A stretch of DNA of 64,000 nucleotides from Hyalangium versicolor (GTDB lineage Bacteria > Myxococcota > Myxococcia > Myxococcales > Myxococcaceae), in NCBI RefSeq assembly GCF_020103695.1, contig NZ_JAHXBF010000013.1, positions 124,001-188,000 on the forward strand, written 5' to 3'. This document shows positions 19,565-28,205 of this stretch, one piece after another (position 1 is the stretch's first letter; the number at the start of each line of letters is the position of its first letter). A model generated the notes under the pieces. The model did no database searches. It was not told the DNA's origin and saw only the letters and a list, made by a program, of their open reading frames with translations. A program made the position numbers and the translations under genes.

Positions 19565-20476
19565 TCAGGGAAGCTCCGGAACCTGTTTCGCCGAGCTGTC
19601 AGTGCTGCTCTTGGTGCGGACCTGCACGGGATCGGTTGCGGCGGGCGATCCCAAGGTCTGGCGCTGGGCTGACCATGTTCTGCATGCCTTGACGGCCTCC
19701 GCGGTGCCCTTGCTGAGGGCCGCTTCGCAAACGGCTTCGGTGCATGCAGCGCTTCTCTCAGTCCCCGGCCCCATACACGCCGAGACGTCAGTGACCGCCT
19801 CCGTGATGGCTTGCGAGCAGAAAGCTGTCACGTACTCGTCCACCAGGGGAAGCTCGTTGAACTCGGCCTGGAACATCGGATTGACGATCCCGGTGGAGAA
19901 CGGTGTCCCCACGGGTTGCACATCGATGTGGCTTTGAAAGCACGTCGAACGCAGTGAGCAGATGCGTTCCTTGAGCACATTGGGATCGGTCGTGTTCAGG
20001 TCGCCGTCTCGGAGGGCCTCGCGGAAGGCGGCGGTCGCCTCGGACACACTCGATGCAGCCTTCGAGTAGCCCTCGGCGCGCTCACTTCCCGTAAAGACGT
20101 TACCGACGGCCAGGCTTGCTCCCACGAGCGTGACGATGATTCCACTCCAGGTGAGTGCAGTCTGCTCACTGGACTCATCGTCGAAGAGCGATGCCGCGGC
20201 AGTGGTGGCCGCGCCCGTCGCCGTCAGGAGTGGAGCAGAGATATCAAAGAACCTCCCCTGGCGGCTCCGGCGCGCCGCGCGCTCCCCATAGGCCGCCGCG
20301 ATATTGGTGCAGACCTGGATCTGGTAGCGTGCCGCCTTGAGGATCGGGGTGTCGGGCGAAAGGTTCTTGACGGGTGGAAGGCGGATGTACGACCACCTCT
20401 CGGGTTGTGGATATCCCATCTGGGTGGTTCCACAACCGCAGGTCAGGACCGAGAGCAGTGCTGCTGCCCACCTCAT
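19565..20476 (-). CDS. Putative lipoprotein, unknown function
   Basis: Predicted 303-residue exported protein. ATG 20476 is chosen because it places a short signal peptide at the very start (MRWAAALLSVLTCGCG); an ATG at 20512 would add 12 polar residues. The acceptor Cys is probably the second of CGC, a non-ideal lipobox. A second hydrophobic segment near residues 103-125 (TALTWSGIIVTLVGASLAVG) suggests membrane contact or a buried helix. Cysteines in the C-terminal half (ICSLRSTC, AFCSQA, ACMG, ACTEAVC) could form disulphides in the periplasm. The family was not recognised. It converges on the YjzC-like gene across the terminator. Confidence 0.6.
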   Translation of the reverse strand: MRWAAALLSVLTCGCGTTQMGYPQPERWSYIRLPPVKNLSPDTPILKAARYQIQVCTNIAAAYGERAARRSRQGRFFDISAPLLTATGAATTAAASLFDDESSEQTALTWSGIIVTLVGASLAVGNVFTGSERAEGYSKAASSVSEATAAFREALRDGDLNTTDPNVLKERICSLRSTCFQSHIDVQPVGTPFSTGIVNPMFQAEFNELPLVDEYVTAFCSQAITEAVTDVSACMGPGTERSAACTEAVCEAALSKGTAEAVKACRTWSAQRQTLGSPAATDPVQVRTKSSTDSSAKQVPELP

Positions 20477-20627
20477 GCATTGGTTTCGCGGAGTTGCCAC
20501 GCTCTCCCTCATCGCATTGTGTGAGTCCTACAATGACAGGCGGAAAGGTACTCGACCCCGGGCTCAAGTCCATCTCGGATCGGAGGGCTCTCGCAGGTGG
20601 GCGCGGGTGGCTGGTAGATTCCACCAT

Positions 20628-21239
20628 ATGAGAAGCGCCAAGAAGGCCCTGACTCCTGCTCCGGAAGTGGAGGCCGCCGAGGCTGCTCGGCTGGGAGCTC
20701 GTATCCGCGAGCTGCGGCAGGCCCAGCAGATGACGCTGGAGGAACTGGCGGAGCGTTCCGGAGTGAGCCGGGCGATGATCTCCAAGGTGGAGCGGGGGAC
20801 GAACAACCCCACCCTCGTGGTGGCGGTGAAGATCGCCAACGGACTGGGAGTGGGGCTGACGAATCTGCTCTCACGTCCCCAGCCTCGCCAGGCGCGGCTG
20901 CATCTTCCCCGCGCGCAGCAGCCCACCTTCCGAGACGAGGAGAACGGCTTCGTGCGCCACGTGCTCTCGCCCACCTTCACGGAGCGGGGCCTGGAGTTCA
21001 CCCGGCACGAGCTGCCCGCCCGCGCGACGACCGGCGTGCTGCCGGCGTCGGCCCCGGGCGCGAGGAAGTACATGGCGGTGGAGCGAGGCACGCTGCACGT
21101 CGTCCTGCCGGACGAGCGCATCGTCCTCGCTCCTGGGGATGCCTACTACTTCGAGCCCGACATGACGCACGAGTTCATCAATGCGGGCAACGGCGCCTGC
21201 GTCTACTATCTGGTGAGCGCGTCAGCCTCGCGAGGCTGA
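20628..21239 (+). CDS. XRE-family regulator with C-terminal cupin domain
   Basis: Predicted 203-residue regulator. An Xre helix-turn-helix (about 22-75) reads IRELRQAQQMTLEELAERSG, then VSRAMISKVERGTNNPTLVV. After a linker comes a cupin barrel (about 125-200): AVERGTLHVVLPDERIVLAPGD and YYFEPDMTHEFINAG, giving the two-motif pattern with a metal-binding His. Such HTH-cupin proteins sense small metabolites, often amino acids or amines. The ATG at 20628 has no strong ribosome site. It ends 4 bp before the convergent GH114 gene. The regulated target is not evident from context. Confidence 0.85.
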   Translation: MRSAKKALTPAPEVEAAEAARLGARIRELRQAQQMTLEELAERSGVSRAMISKVERGTNNPTLVVAVKIANGLGVGLTNLLSRPQPRQARLHLPRAQQPTFRDEENGFVRHVLSPTFTERGLEFTRHELPARATTGVLPASAPGARKYMAVERGTLHVVLPDERIVLAPGDAYYFEPDMTHEFINAGNGACVYYLVSASASRG

Positions 21240-21243
21240 GCGC

Positions 21244-22137
21244 TCAGTTGCAGGTGATCCGGCGGCTGTCGTTCAGCGCCAACGCCAGCACCAGCGATGA
21301 GAGCTTCAGCGTCGCTGACTTCGCGCACATCTTCGTGCGTGCGTCGTTGGTGTTGTTGACGTACTTGCTCGCGTACTCGATGTTGAACACCGGTTTTCCC
21401 AGCGAGGTGAAGGCGGTGTAGCCGTCACACTCGTTGTACTGATGGCATTGCTCGTTGACCGCGAAGTCGTGGCTCGCCGCAAGCTGGGACAACTGGTCAA
21501 TGTCGTTCTTCAATCCCACGGCCAGGCCGCGCGCATGGGCCTGCGTCGCGAGCCAGCGGTTGTAGTCGAGCTGCGTCGCAGCCGTCAGCGGCAGGCCGGT
21601 GTCGTTGGTGTAGCCGTCCACGTTGTCGGGATCGACCGCGTCGCAGCCCTTGCTCTTCGCCAGATCCAGGCGCGCCGCCATGATGCTGCGCACGTTGGTC
21701 GAGCGCGTGTCCAACCAGCGCTCGCCCTCCCAGCCGTCCAGGGGCTCGCCCATGTCGGCCTCGGTGAACAGGTCGAAGTCGTCGCGCCAGTCTTCCGATG
21801 AGCCCGCCGAGAAATAGCAGATGACCCGGCGGCCCTGAGCCTTGATGCTCGCGATCTTCGTGGTCGAGGTGTCGAACAGATCGATGTCGTAGATGTTCAC
21901 GTTGTAGCTGGTGTTCAGGGTGCCCGTGAGCTGGATCTGCCAGGTGTCGGTCAGGGCCGGCTTCCACCAGGTATCGGCCAGAGGTGCCGGGCTCAACGCC
22001 TCGGGCCTGCTCACCTCCGATGTGTCGCTCGTCGTCGTCGTAGCCGGGGCGCTGCTGTCCCCACCGCCGCAAGCCACCAGCATCCCCACCACCAGACCCG
22101 CTGCCGCCCATCGCATCGTCGCAGTCATCGTCGTCAC
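21244..22137 (-). CDS. GH114-family lipoprotein (endo-alpha-1,4-polygalactosaminidase-like)
   Basis: Predicted 297-residue lipoprotein. Signal peptide with a good lipobox (GMLVACGGG), then a Ser/Thr linker. The catalytic domain shows the GH114 signature: WQIQLTGTLNTSYNVNIYDIDLFD, RRVICYFSAGSSEDWR, KGCDAVDPDNVDGYTND, GLAVGLKNDIDQL and AVNEQCHQYNEC, covering the TIM-barrel strands and acidic catalytic sites. The GTG at 22137 follows GGAGGAG at 8 bases; an ATG three codons later is possible. GH114 enzymes hydrolyse alpha-1,4-linked galactosamine polymers such as fungal and bacterial biofilm polysaccharide, a plausible role for a predatory bacterium. Confidence 0.85.
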   Translation of the reverse strand: MTTMTATMRWAAAGLVVGMLVACGGGDSSAPATTTTSDTSEVSRPEALSPAPLADTWWKPALTDTWQIQLTGTLNTSYNVNIYDIDLFDTSTTKIASIKAQGRRVICYFSAGSSEDWRDDFDLFTEADMGEPLDGWEGERWLDTRSTNVRSIMAARLDLAKSKGCDAVDPDNVDGYTNDTGLPLTAATQLDYNRWLATQAHARGLAVGLKNDIDQLSQLAASHDFAVNEQCHQYNECDGYTAFTSLGKPVFNIEYASKYVNNTNDARTKMCAKSATLKLSSLVLALALNDSRRITCN

Positions 22138-22287
22138 GTTCCGTGCTCCTCCTTGGTGGTGCGGACCGTATCGAGGAAAGCGAGCAAAACAAGAAATTTC
22201 GGTGACGTTGCGATCATCCAGCTCTCTTGTGTCCCCTGGGGCTCGCGCGCACCCGCTCGGCGGGAGACTTTCCCGTCATCCGCTGTG

Positions 22288-22599
22288 ATGAACCTGTCCC
22301 TGGACATCCACAACAAGCTGCCCGTCAATGGGACGACTCGAACCGAGAACTGGGGAGGGGTGTTCCTGGAAGGCACTCACCCGCAGGTGAACGTCTTCAA
22401 TGTCAACGCGAACCAGTTGAGCGGCGTGGACTCCACGGGCGCGCTCTACCACTTCTGGGGAGCCACCACGGTGAACATCAGCAACTTCGCCCTGCATGGG
22501 ACGATCCTGGCCCCATGGACCAACGTCAACGCCAACGCGATCTCCGGCGGGGTGGAGACGCACGTCGCGTCGCTGAAGCCTTTCCTGTGCTGCAAGTAG
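22288..22599 (+). pseudogene. C-terminal remnant of a choice-of-anchor A family protein
   Basis: A 104-residue frame from ATG 22288 lacks any signal peptide yet matches only the last third of choice-of-anchor A proteins: VNVFNVNANQLSGVDS, ALYHFWGATTVNISNFALHG, TILAPWTNVNANAISGGVE. Intact members are exported and about 300 residues or more long. The upstream frame continues open for about 45 codons without domain sequence. The most likely reading is a decayed gene whose 5' part was lost; a functional short protein is possible but would be cytoplasmic. It lies between the divergent GH114 gene and the alcohol dehydrogenase gene. Confidence 0.6.
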
Positions 22600-22741
22600 G
22601 GACGCCGCTTTCGATGCTGCAATCATCTAGCCGAATGCGCCCCGGAGGATGGCAATGCCTGATTGGAATGCTCGCGGAGTGTTCCGGGCGCCGCTATCAT
22701 CTGGCGCGCCAGCGGACCTGAGGCGGAGCGCGAAGGGGAGG

Positions 22742-23869
22742 ATGATGGAACGAGCGAGCCGGACCGGAACAGCAGCCGTTCTGCGTGAAGTCGGAGGCGC
22801 GCTGACGCGCACCGAGATTGTCTGCGACGCGCTTCGTCCCGATGAGGTCCTCGTCCAGATGGCGGGCGCCGGCATCTGTCATACCGATCTCTCGGCGATG
22901 GAAGGCGTCGTTCCCGTGCCGCTGCCCGTCGTGCTTGGGCACGAGGGTGCGGGCGTGGTGATCGAGCGCGGCTCCGCCGTGACCGCACTCGAACCGGGTG
23001 ACCACGTGGTGCTCAGCTTCGATGCCTGCCGGGCCTGTCCTGCCTGTCAACGGGGGCTGCCAGGGTATTGCACTCACGCTCGTGCTCTCAACTATGCCTG
23101 CGCGCGCTCGGATGGAACCACGACGCTGCGCGATGCCGTCGGGCCCGTGCATGGGGGCTGGTTCGGGCAGTCCTCTCTCTCTTCGATTGCGGTGGCGAGC
23201 CAGCGCAATGCAGTCCGCGTGCCTCGCTCGAGCGATCTCGCGCTACTCGCCCCTTTGGGCTGCGGTATCCAGACCGGGGCCGGAACCGTGCTGCGAGCAC
23301 TGAAGCCCTCGCCCGGTCAGGGCATTGCCATCTTCGGCGCGGGGGCGGTCGGGGCCGGATCGCTGATGGCCGCCGTCGCGGCGCGCTGTGCCCCCATTGT
23401 GGTGGTTGACCCGCTGCCTTCGCGCCGCCAGCTTGCGCTCGAGTTGGGCGCGACCCACACACTGGCGCCAGAGGAGGTGGGTGAGCGCAGCTCCGGGCTT
23501 CGCAAGGTGCTCGGGGGCTTGCTCGACTTCTGTATCGATACCGTGGGAACGCAGGCGGTGATCACCCAGGCCTTGAATGCACTCGGCGCGCCGGGGGTAT
23601 GCGCGACGCTCGCGCTCCGCGGCGGTGCCAACCCGATCTCGATCAGCCAGACGCACCTGCTCTATGGGAGGACGTTGGTCGGTGTCATCGAGGGGGATGC
23701 CGATCCGCATGCCTTCATCCCCGAGCTCGTGCGGATGTGGCGTGCCGGGCAACTCCCCTTGGAGCGGGTGATCCAGACATTTCCCTTCGAGCGGCTCGAT
23801 GAGGCGCTTGCGAAGATGCGCGATGGATCGGTCGTCAAACCCGTCTTGACCTTTGGAGTAATCGAATGA
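22742..23869 (+). CDS. Zinc-dependent alcohol dehydrogenase (aryl-alcohol type MDR)
   Basis: Predicted 375-residue medium-chain dehydrogenase. Catalytic zinc ligands are visible: Cys46 in AGICHTD and the GHEGAG motif near 67. The structural zinc lobe has four Cys in CRACPACQRGLPGYC. The Rossmann motif GAGAVGAG and an acidic residue (VVVDPLPSRRQLA) point to NAD(H). It is closest in pattern to benzyl/aryl-alcohol dehydrogenases. Tandem ATGs at 22742 and 22745 follow GGGGAGG. Its stop overlaps the DUF4334 gene start by 4 bases, so the two are co-translated and probably act on the same substrate, which is unknown. Confidence 0.88.
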   Translation: MMERASRTGTAAVLREVGGALTRTEIVCDALRPDEVLVQMAGAGICHTDLSAMEGVVPVPLPVVLGHEGAGVVIERGSAVTALEPGDHVVLSFDACRACPACQRGLPGYCTHARALNYACARSDGTTTLRDAVGPVHGGWFGQSSLSSIAVASQRNAVRVPRSSDLALLAPLGCGIQTGAGTVLRALKPSPGQGIAIFGAGAVGAGSLMAAVAARCAPIVVVDPLPSRRQLALELGATHTLAPEEVGERSSGLRKVLGGLLDFCIDTVGTQAVITQALNALGAPGVCATLALRGGANPISISQTHLLYGRTLVGVIEGDADPHAFIPELVRMWRAGQLPLERVIQTFPFERLDEALAKMRDGSVVKPVLTFGVIE

Positions 23870-24369
23870 CCTCAGCGTCCGCACGTGATCGCATCACAGC
23901 GCTCCGAACCCGGGACAGAATCGACACCGCTGAACTCGATGCGCTCTGGGAGACGCTCGCTCCCGCGTCGCTCGAGGATCTCTGGGGGAGTTGGGACGGC
24001 GCGGAGCTCGTCACGGGGCATCCCCTGTCGAAGGTGCTCGGGAAGATCGGCTGGGTCGGCAAGCGCTTTGTCGGACCGCTGGAGGTTCAGCCGCTCGTGT
24101 GCCGCGCCCCTGACGGCTCGCTCTTCTCCAATGTCGAGATGGGGAAGGGTGAAGCCAGTGCGTGGATGATCCAGTTTCGAGGCCAGGTCACCGCGACCAT
24201 GGTCTACGACGGCTCGCCGATCTTCGATCACTTCAAGAAGGTCGACGACCGCATGCTGATGGGCATCATGAACGGGAAGAACGTGCTCCACGAAGGCCGC
24301 CACTTCTACTTCGTCCTCGAGCGAGCCAAGACTCCCTTCGTGGTGGGGACTCCGCCGGCGCGTTCTTGA
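23866..24369 (+). CDS. GXWXG/DUF4334 domain protein
   Basis: Predicted 167-residue soluble protein. The N-terminal part has LWGSWDGAELVTGHP, the GXWXG motif. The C-terminal part matches DUF4334: AWMIQFRGQVTATMVYDGSP, IFDHFKKVDDRMLMGIMNGK and FYFVLER. This family has no established activity but is often found beside oxidoreductases. Start ATG overlaps the alcohol dehydrogenase stop (ATGA). The gene ends 21 bp before the convergent TetR gene. Confidence 0.85.
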   Translation: MTSASARDRITALRTRDRIDTAELDALWETLAPASLEDLWGSWDGAELVTGHPLSKVLGKIGWVGKRFVGPLEVQPLVCRAPDGSLFSNVEMGKGEASAWMIQFRGQVTATMVYDGSPIFDHFKKVDDRMLMGIMNGKNVLHEGRHFYFVLERAKTPFVVGTPPARS

Positions 24370-24390
24370 TGGGCGCCCCGCTCACAGGGC

Positions 24391-25098
24391 TCAGCCGCGC
24401 AGGCTGCCCTCCAGCAGGTTCATGACGGCGTCGGCGTAGGCCTCCGGAGAGACGCCGCGCTGGCGGTACTTCCAGCGCTTCAGGTACCACTCCTGAAGCA
24501 GGGGTTTGATCAGGGCGGCCGTCATCTCGAGGTCCTTCAGCCGGAACACGCCCTGCCGTACACCGGACTCCAGGGCCTCGCGGACCAGTCGCTCGGTGGC
24601 CAGTTCCTCCTGGCGGGCGCGCTTGCGTGCGGACGGGCCAAAGGCCTTGGCTTCCAGGTAGGCGAACCTGAACCAGGCGGGCATCGCCTCGGTGAGCTGG
24701 ATGTGCCGGTCGATGATCCAGCGCAGATGGGCTCGGGGGTTGGTGCGCACCTCCGTGGGCACGTTGACCAACACCCGATCCACCGCGTCGGAGACCACGT
24801 CGAGCATCATCTCCAGCAGGGTGTCCTTGTCCCGGATGGAACTGTAGAGCACTCCCATGCTCAGGCCCGAGGCCCGACTGAGGTCTCGCATGCTCATCTC
24901 GTGGAAGCTCTGCCGCTCGGTGATGCGGAGCGTCGCCGTCAGCACGCGGGCCAGATTCGCCACGGCCGTGCGCGCCTTCTTCACCTCCATGCGGTCCCGA
25001 TGCCGCTGATACAGGCGCTCACAGATCTCGTTCAGCGAGAGGCCATTCGCTCGGGAGAAGGCATCGTCTGAAGGGGGCGGGAGCGCGCGTGCCGGCAT
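24391..25098 (-). CDS. TetR-family regulator of the adjacent acyl-CoA operon
   Basis: Predicted 235-residue repressor from ATG 25098; a GTG at 25167 would extend it by 23 residues into the operator region and is less likely. The helix-turn-helix is clear (FHEMSMRDLSRASGLSMGVL, YSSIRDKDTLLEMM). The C-terminal ligand domain is all-helical with WIIDRHIQLTEAMPAWFRF. It diverges from an SDR/acyl-CoA dehydrogenase operon, and a perfect palindrome lies between them. TetR regulators in this setting usually release DNA on binding an acyl-CoA. The N-terminal 60 residues before the HTH are longer than average. Confidence 0.85.
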   Translation of the reverse strand: MPARALPPPSDDAFSRANGLSLNEICERLYQRHRDRMEVKKARTAVANLARVLTATLRITERQSFHEMSMRDLSRASGLSMGVLYSSIRDKDTLLEMMLDVVSDAVDRVLVNVPTEVRTNPRAHLRWIIDRHIQLTEAMPAWFRFAYLEAKAFGPSARKRARQEELATERLVREALESGVRQGVFRLKDLEMTAALIKPLLQEWYLKRWKYRQRGVSPEAYADAVMNLLEGSLRG

Positions 25099-25166
25099 CG
25101 GGGTTCGGGGGAGGACTTTGCCTCCAGAAGATTCTTGCCAGACCGGCCCGTCAATCGGAAGAATCA

Positions 25167-25180
25167 CGAACGATCGTTCG
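25167..25180. promoter_or_regulatory. TetR operator palindrome
   Basis: CGAACGATCGTTCG is a perfect 14-bp palindrome ending 26 bp before the SDR start and lying upstream of the TetR ATG. It has the GAACG-N2-CGTTC form seen at operators of TetR regulators of acyl-CoA genes. Binding by the divergent TetR is inferred from position. Confidence 0.7.
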
Positions 25181-25206
25181 GATTTTCAGGAAGGAGAGGG
25201 TTTGCC

Positions 25207-25974
25207 ATGGCGCTTACCGGGTCGTTGCAGGGCAAGAACGTCCTGATCACCGGGGCTTCCAGTGGTCTGGGGCAGCACTTCGCCACGACGCTGGGGGAGG
25301 CTGGCGCCTCCGTGGTGCTGGCCGCCCGGCGAGACTCCCTGTTGCAGGAGACTGTCGCCGCTCTGCGCGCTCGGGGTGTGAATGCTCATGCGGTGCCGCT
25401 CGATGTGCGCGACCCTGCCTCGGTCACGGCCGCGTTCGATGCTGCGACGAGCGCCGCTGGAGTCATCGACGTGGTCATCAACAACGCCGGCATTACGGCC
25501 ACCACGCCTGCCCTCGACATCTCGCATGACGAGTGGTCCCGCATCCTCGACACCAACCTGACTGGTTGCTTCACCGTGGCCCAGCAAGCGGCGCGACGCC
25601 TGAAGGCGGCCGGGCGCGGCGGCACCATCGTCAACGTGGCCTCCATCCTGGGCCAGCGCGTCGCTGGAATGCTGTCCCATTACGCCGCGGCCAAGGCGGG
25701 CCTCATCCAGCTCACGCAGGCCCTGGCACTGGAGTGGGCTCGGTACCGCATCCGGGTCAACGCGCTGTCCCCCGGCTACATCGAGACCGATCTCAACCGC
25801 GACTTCTTCCAGACCGACGCGGGCAAGGCGCTCATTCAGCGTATTCCCCAGCGGCGGCTGGGACAGATGTCCGACCTCGATGGCCCGCTGCTGCTGCTCT
25901 GCTCGGATGCCTCCGCCTATATGACCGGTTCGGTCCTGACGGTGGACGGCGGCCACCTTGTCAGTTCCCTCTGA
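25207..25974 (+). CDS. Short-chain dehydrogenase/reductase (SDR)
   Basis: Predicted 255-residue classical SDR. Cofactor motif TGASSGLG near residue 15, NNAG in VVINNAGITATTP, catalytic Ser and YxxxK in MLSHYAAAK, and the C-terminal substrate lid SPGYIETDLN. An AAGGAGAGGG element lies 8-15 bases before the ATG. It is the first gene of the TetR-controlled operon, 9 bp before the acyl-CoA dehydrogenase gene. Likely reaction: oxidation or reduction of a hydroxyacyl/ketoacyl intermediate in a beta-oxidation-like pathway. The exact substrate is unknown. Confidence 0.92.
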   Translation: MALTGSLQGKNVLITGASSGLGQHFATTLGEAGASVVLAARRDSLLQETVAALRARGVNAHAVPLDVRDPASVTAAFDAATSAAGVIDVVINNAGITATTPALDISHDEWSRILDTNLTGCFTVAQQAARRLKAAGRGGTIVNVASILGQRVAGMLSHYAAAKAGLIQLTQALALEWARYRIRVNALSPGYIETDLNRDFFQTDAGKALIQRIPQRRLGQMSDLDGPLLLLCSDASAYMTGSVLTVDGGHLVSSL

Positions 25975-25983
25975 GGAGCCTTC

Positions 25984-27186
25984 ATGGATTTCGCCCTGCC
26001 CGCCGATGTCGATGCCCTGCGCGCCCGCGTGCGCGCTTTCGTCGAGACCCACATCATCCCGCTGGAGAACGATCCCTCTGCCCGGGATGAGCACGAGAAC
26101 ATCCACGAGGTGGCCCTGGACACGCTTCGCGCCAAGGTCAAGCAGGCCGGGCTCTGGGCGCCGCAGATGCCCAAGGCTCGCGGGGGTCTGGGGCTGGGTG
26201 TCGTGGGGATGGCCGCGCTCTATGAGGAGATGAACCGCTCGATCTTCGGTCCCGTCTGCTTCAACGCGGCTGCGCCGGATGACGGCAACATGATGCTGCT
26301 GGAGAAGGTCGGCACTCCCGCGCAGAAGGAACGCTGGCTGCAGCCGATCGTCGACGGGGCGGTTCGCAGCTCTTTTGTCATGACCGAGCCCCGTCCCGGC
26401 TCCGGCTCGGACCCGGGCGGCATGATGCTCACCCGCGCCGAGAAGAAGGGTGACACCTGGGTGATCACGGGGCGCAAGTGGTTCATCACGGGAGCGGCGG
26501 CGGCGACCCATTTCATCCTCGTCGCCCGTACCTCCGACGATCCTCGGACGGGACTGACGTGCTTCCTCCACCACCGAGATGACCCTGGTTGGCGCATCGA
26601 GCGACGCATTCCCATCATGGGGCCGGAGGAGCACGGCGGGCATTGCGAGCTGGTCTACGAAGGCCTCGAGATCCCTGACGAGAACCGCTTGATGAACATC
26701 GGCGATGGTCTGAAGGCGACCCAGATCCGTTTGGGCACCGCCCGTCTCACCCACTGCATGCGCTGGCTGGGCATGGCTCGGAGAGCCCTGGAGATCGGTG
26801 GAGAGTATGTGCGGGACCGGATGGCCTTCGGTGAATCCCTGGCCGAACACGAGAGCGTGCAGACATTGCTGGGAGATGCCGCGCTCCAGATCGAGATCGG
26901 CCGCCTGCTGACGATGAAGGCCGCATGGAAGCTCGATGCAGGGGACTTCGCCCGGAAGGAGGTCAGCATGGCCAAGATCGTCGTGGCCGATGCTCTTCAC
27001 CAGGCCATCGACACCGCCATCCAGCTCAACGGCGCCCGGGGCTATTCCAAGGACACCCCCCTGGAGTGGATGTACCGCTACGCCCGCCAGGCCCGTTTGG
27101 TCGACGGGGCCTCGGAGGTGCACAAGATGGTCTTGTTCCGCAGCCTGCAGAAAGAGGGCAAGGACTTCTGGAGCTGGGGGGTGTGA
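25984..27186 (+). CDS. Acyl-CoA dehydrogenase
   Basis: Predicted 400-residue flavoenzyme. Typical order: helical N-domain, then RSSFVMTEPRPGSGSDPGGM (ACAD signature 1), a beta domain with WVITGRKWFITGA, then the C-domain with RMAFGESLAEHESVQTLLGD and the late ARQARLVDGASEVHKM (the catalytic Glu region in ACAD10/11-like enzymes varies). GGAGCC lies upstream of the ATG. Its stop overlaps the next start as TGATG. The neighbouring APH-fold kinase mirrors the domain content of animal ACAD10/ACAD11, which join a kinase and an acyl-CoA dehydrogenase and break down 4-hydroxy acids. A comparable route here is inferred. Confidence 0.93.
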   Translation: MDFALPADVDALRARVRAFVETHIIPLENDPSARDEHENIHEVALDTLRAKVKQAGLWAPQMPKARGGLGLGVVGMAALYEEMNRSIFGPVCFNAAAPDDGNMMLLEKVGTPAQKERWLQPIVDGAVRSSFVMTEPRPGSGSDPGGMMLTRAEKKGDTWVITGRKWFITGAAAATHFILVARTSDDPRTGLTCFLHHRDDPGWRIERRIPIMGPEEHGGHCELVYEGLEIPDENRLMNIGDGLKATQIRLGTARLTHCMRWLGMARRALEIGGEYVRDRMAFGESLAEHESVQTLLGDAALQIEIGRLLTMKAAWKLDAGDFARKEVSMAKIVVADALHQAIDTAIQLNGARGYSKDTPLEWMYRYARQARLVDGASEVHKMVLFRSLQKEGKDFWSWGV

Positions 27187-28205
27187 TGGAAGCTCGGCGC
27201 GCGGAGCTGGCGTCCTGGCTCGCCACCCGGGCCGAAGCGAGGGGAGCTGAGATCCTCTCCTTCGCCAGGCTGTCGGGTGGCGCCATCCAGGAGAACTGGG
27301 CCCTGGATGTGGCCTTTACTGGCGGACCGTTGGAAGGCCGCCATGCGCTGGTCATCCGGACCGATGCTCCGTCTGGAGTGGCGGTCAGCCTGGGGCGGCC
27401 CCAGGAGTTCGCTCTGTTCCAGGCCGCCTTCGCCGCTGGGGTGACGGTGCCCGAGCCGCTGTGGCAGGACGCGGACGGCGGTGTGCTCGGCAAGCCGTTC
27501 TTCGTCATGCGCCGCGTTGGCGGCATTGCTTCGGGGCATCGGCTGGTCAAGGACGCCACCGCTGGGGGAGGGCGGGTGGCATTGACCGAAGCGCTGGGGC
27601 GGGAGCTCGCACGCGTCCATTCCATTCGGCCGCCACGCTCGGAGCTGGCCTTTCTGGGGCCCCCACCAGCCAGCCCCGCGCGTCGCTGGATCGCCGAGTT
27701 CCGTGGGTGGCTCGACCGGCATGAGGCAGCGCATCCCGCGCTGGAGTGGGGGCTGCGCTGGCTGGAACGACACGCTCCTGACACGCCCGAGCCGACCCTC
27801 TGCCACAATGACTTCCGCACCGGAAACATCATGGTCGACGCACAAGGAGTGACCGGCATCCTCGACTGGGAGTTCGCCGGCTGGGGCGACCCGCTGGCCG
27901 ATATCGGGTGGTTCTGCGCTCCTTGCTGGCGCTTCGGCGCCTTGGAACGCCAGGCAGGTGGCATCGGTGCGCGCGAGGACTTCTATCGCGGCTACGAGCG
28001 CGAGCGCGGGGCTCCTATCGATCCCAGTCGGGTCCCCTATTGGGAGGCCATGGCGACGTTGCGCTGGGCGATCATCGCCCTGCAGCAAGCCGAGCGTCAT
28101 GTCTCGGGCGGAGAGCGCAACCTGGAGCTGGCGCTGACGGCCCACATCGTACCGGCGCTGGAGTTGGACATCCTGGAGATGACACGGGAGCACGACCATG
28201 CGTGA
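27186..28205 (+). CDS. APH-fold phosphotransferase (ACAD10/11-like kinase)
   Basis: Predicted 339-residue aminoglycoside-phosphotransferase-fold kinase. The catalytic loop is TLCHNDFRTGNIMVD (HxDxxxxN) and the metal site is GILDWEFAGWGDPLADI. The N-lobe has LSGGAIQENWALDV and ALVIRTDAP with the nucleotide lysine replaced by Arg, as in many members of this subgroup. Start and stop are coupled to neighbours: TGATG with the acyl-CoA dehydrogenase and an 8-base overlap with the DUF6285 gene. In ACAD10/11 the equivalent kinase phosphorylates the 4-hydroxyl of hydroxyacyl-CoA before the dehydrogenase removes phosphate. Drug resistance is unlikely in this context. Confidence 0.88.
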   Translation: MEARRAELASWLATRAEARGAEILSFARLSGGAIQENWALDVAFTGGPLEGRHALVIRTDAPSGVAVSLGRPQEFALFQAAFAAGVTVPEPLWQDADGGVLGKPFFVMRRVGGIASGHRLVKDATAGGGRVALTEALGRELARVHSIRPPRSELAFLGPPPASPARRWIAEFRGWLDRHEAAHPALEWGLRWLERHAPDTPEPTLCHNDFRTGNIMVDAQGVTGILDWEFAGWGDPLADIGWFCAPCWRFGALERQAGGIGAREDFYRGYERERGAPIDPSRVPYWEAMATLRWAIIALQQAERHVSGGERNLELALTAHIVPALELDILEMTREHDHA

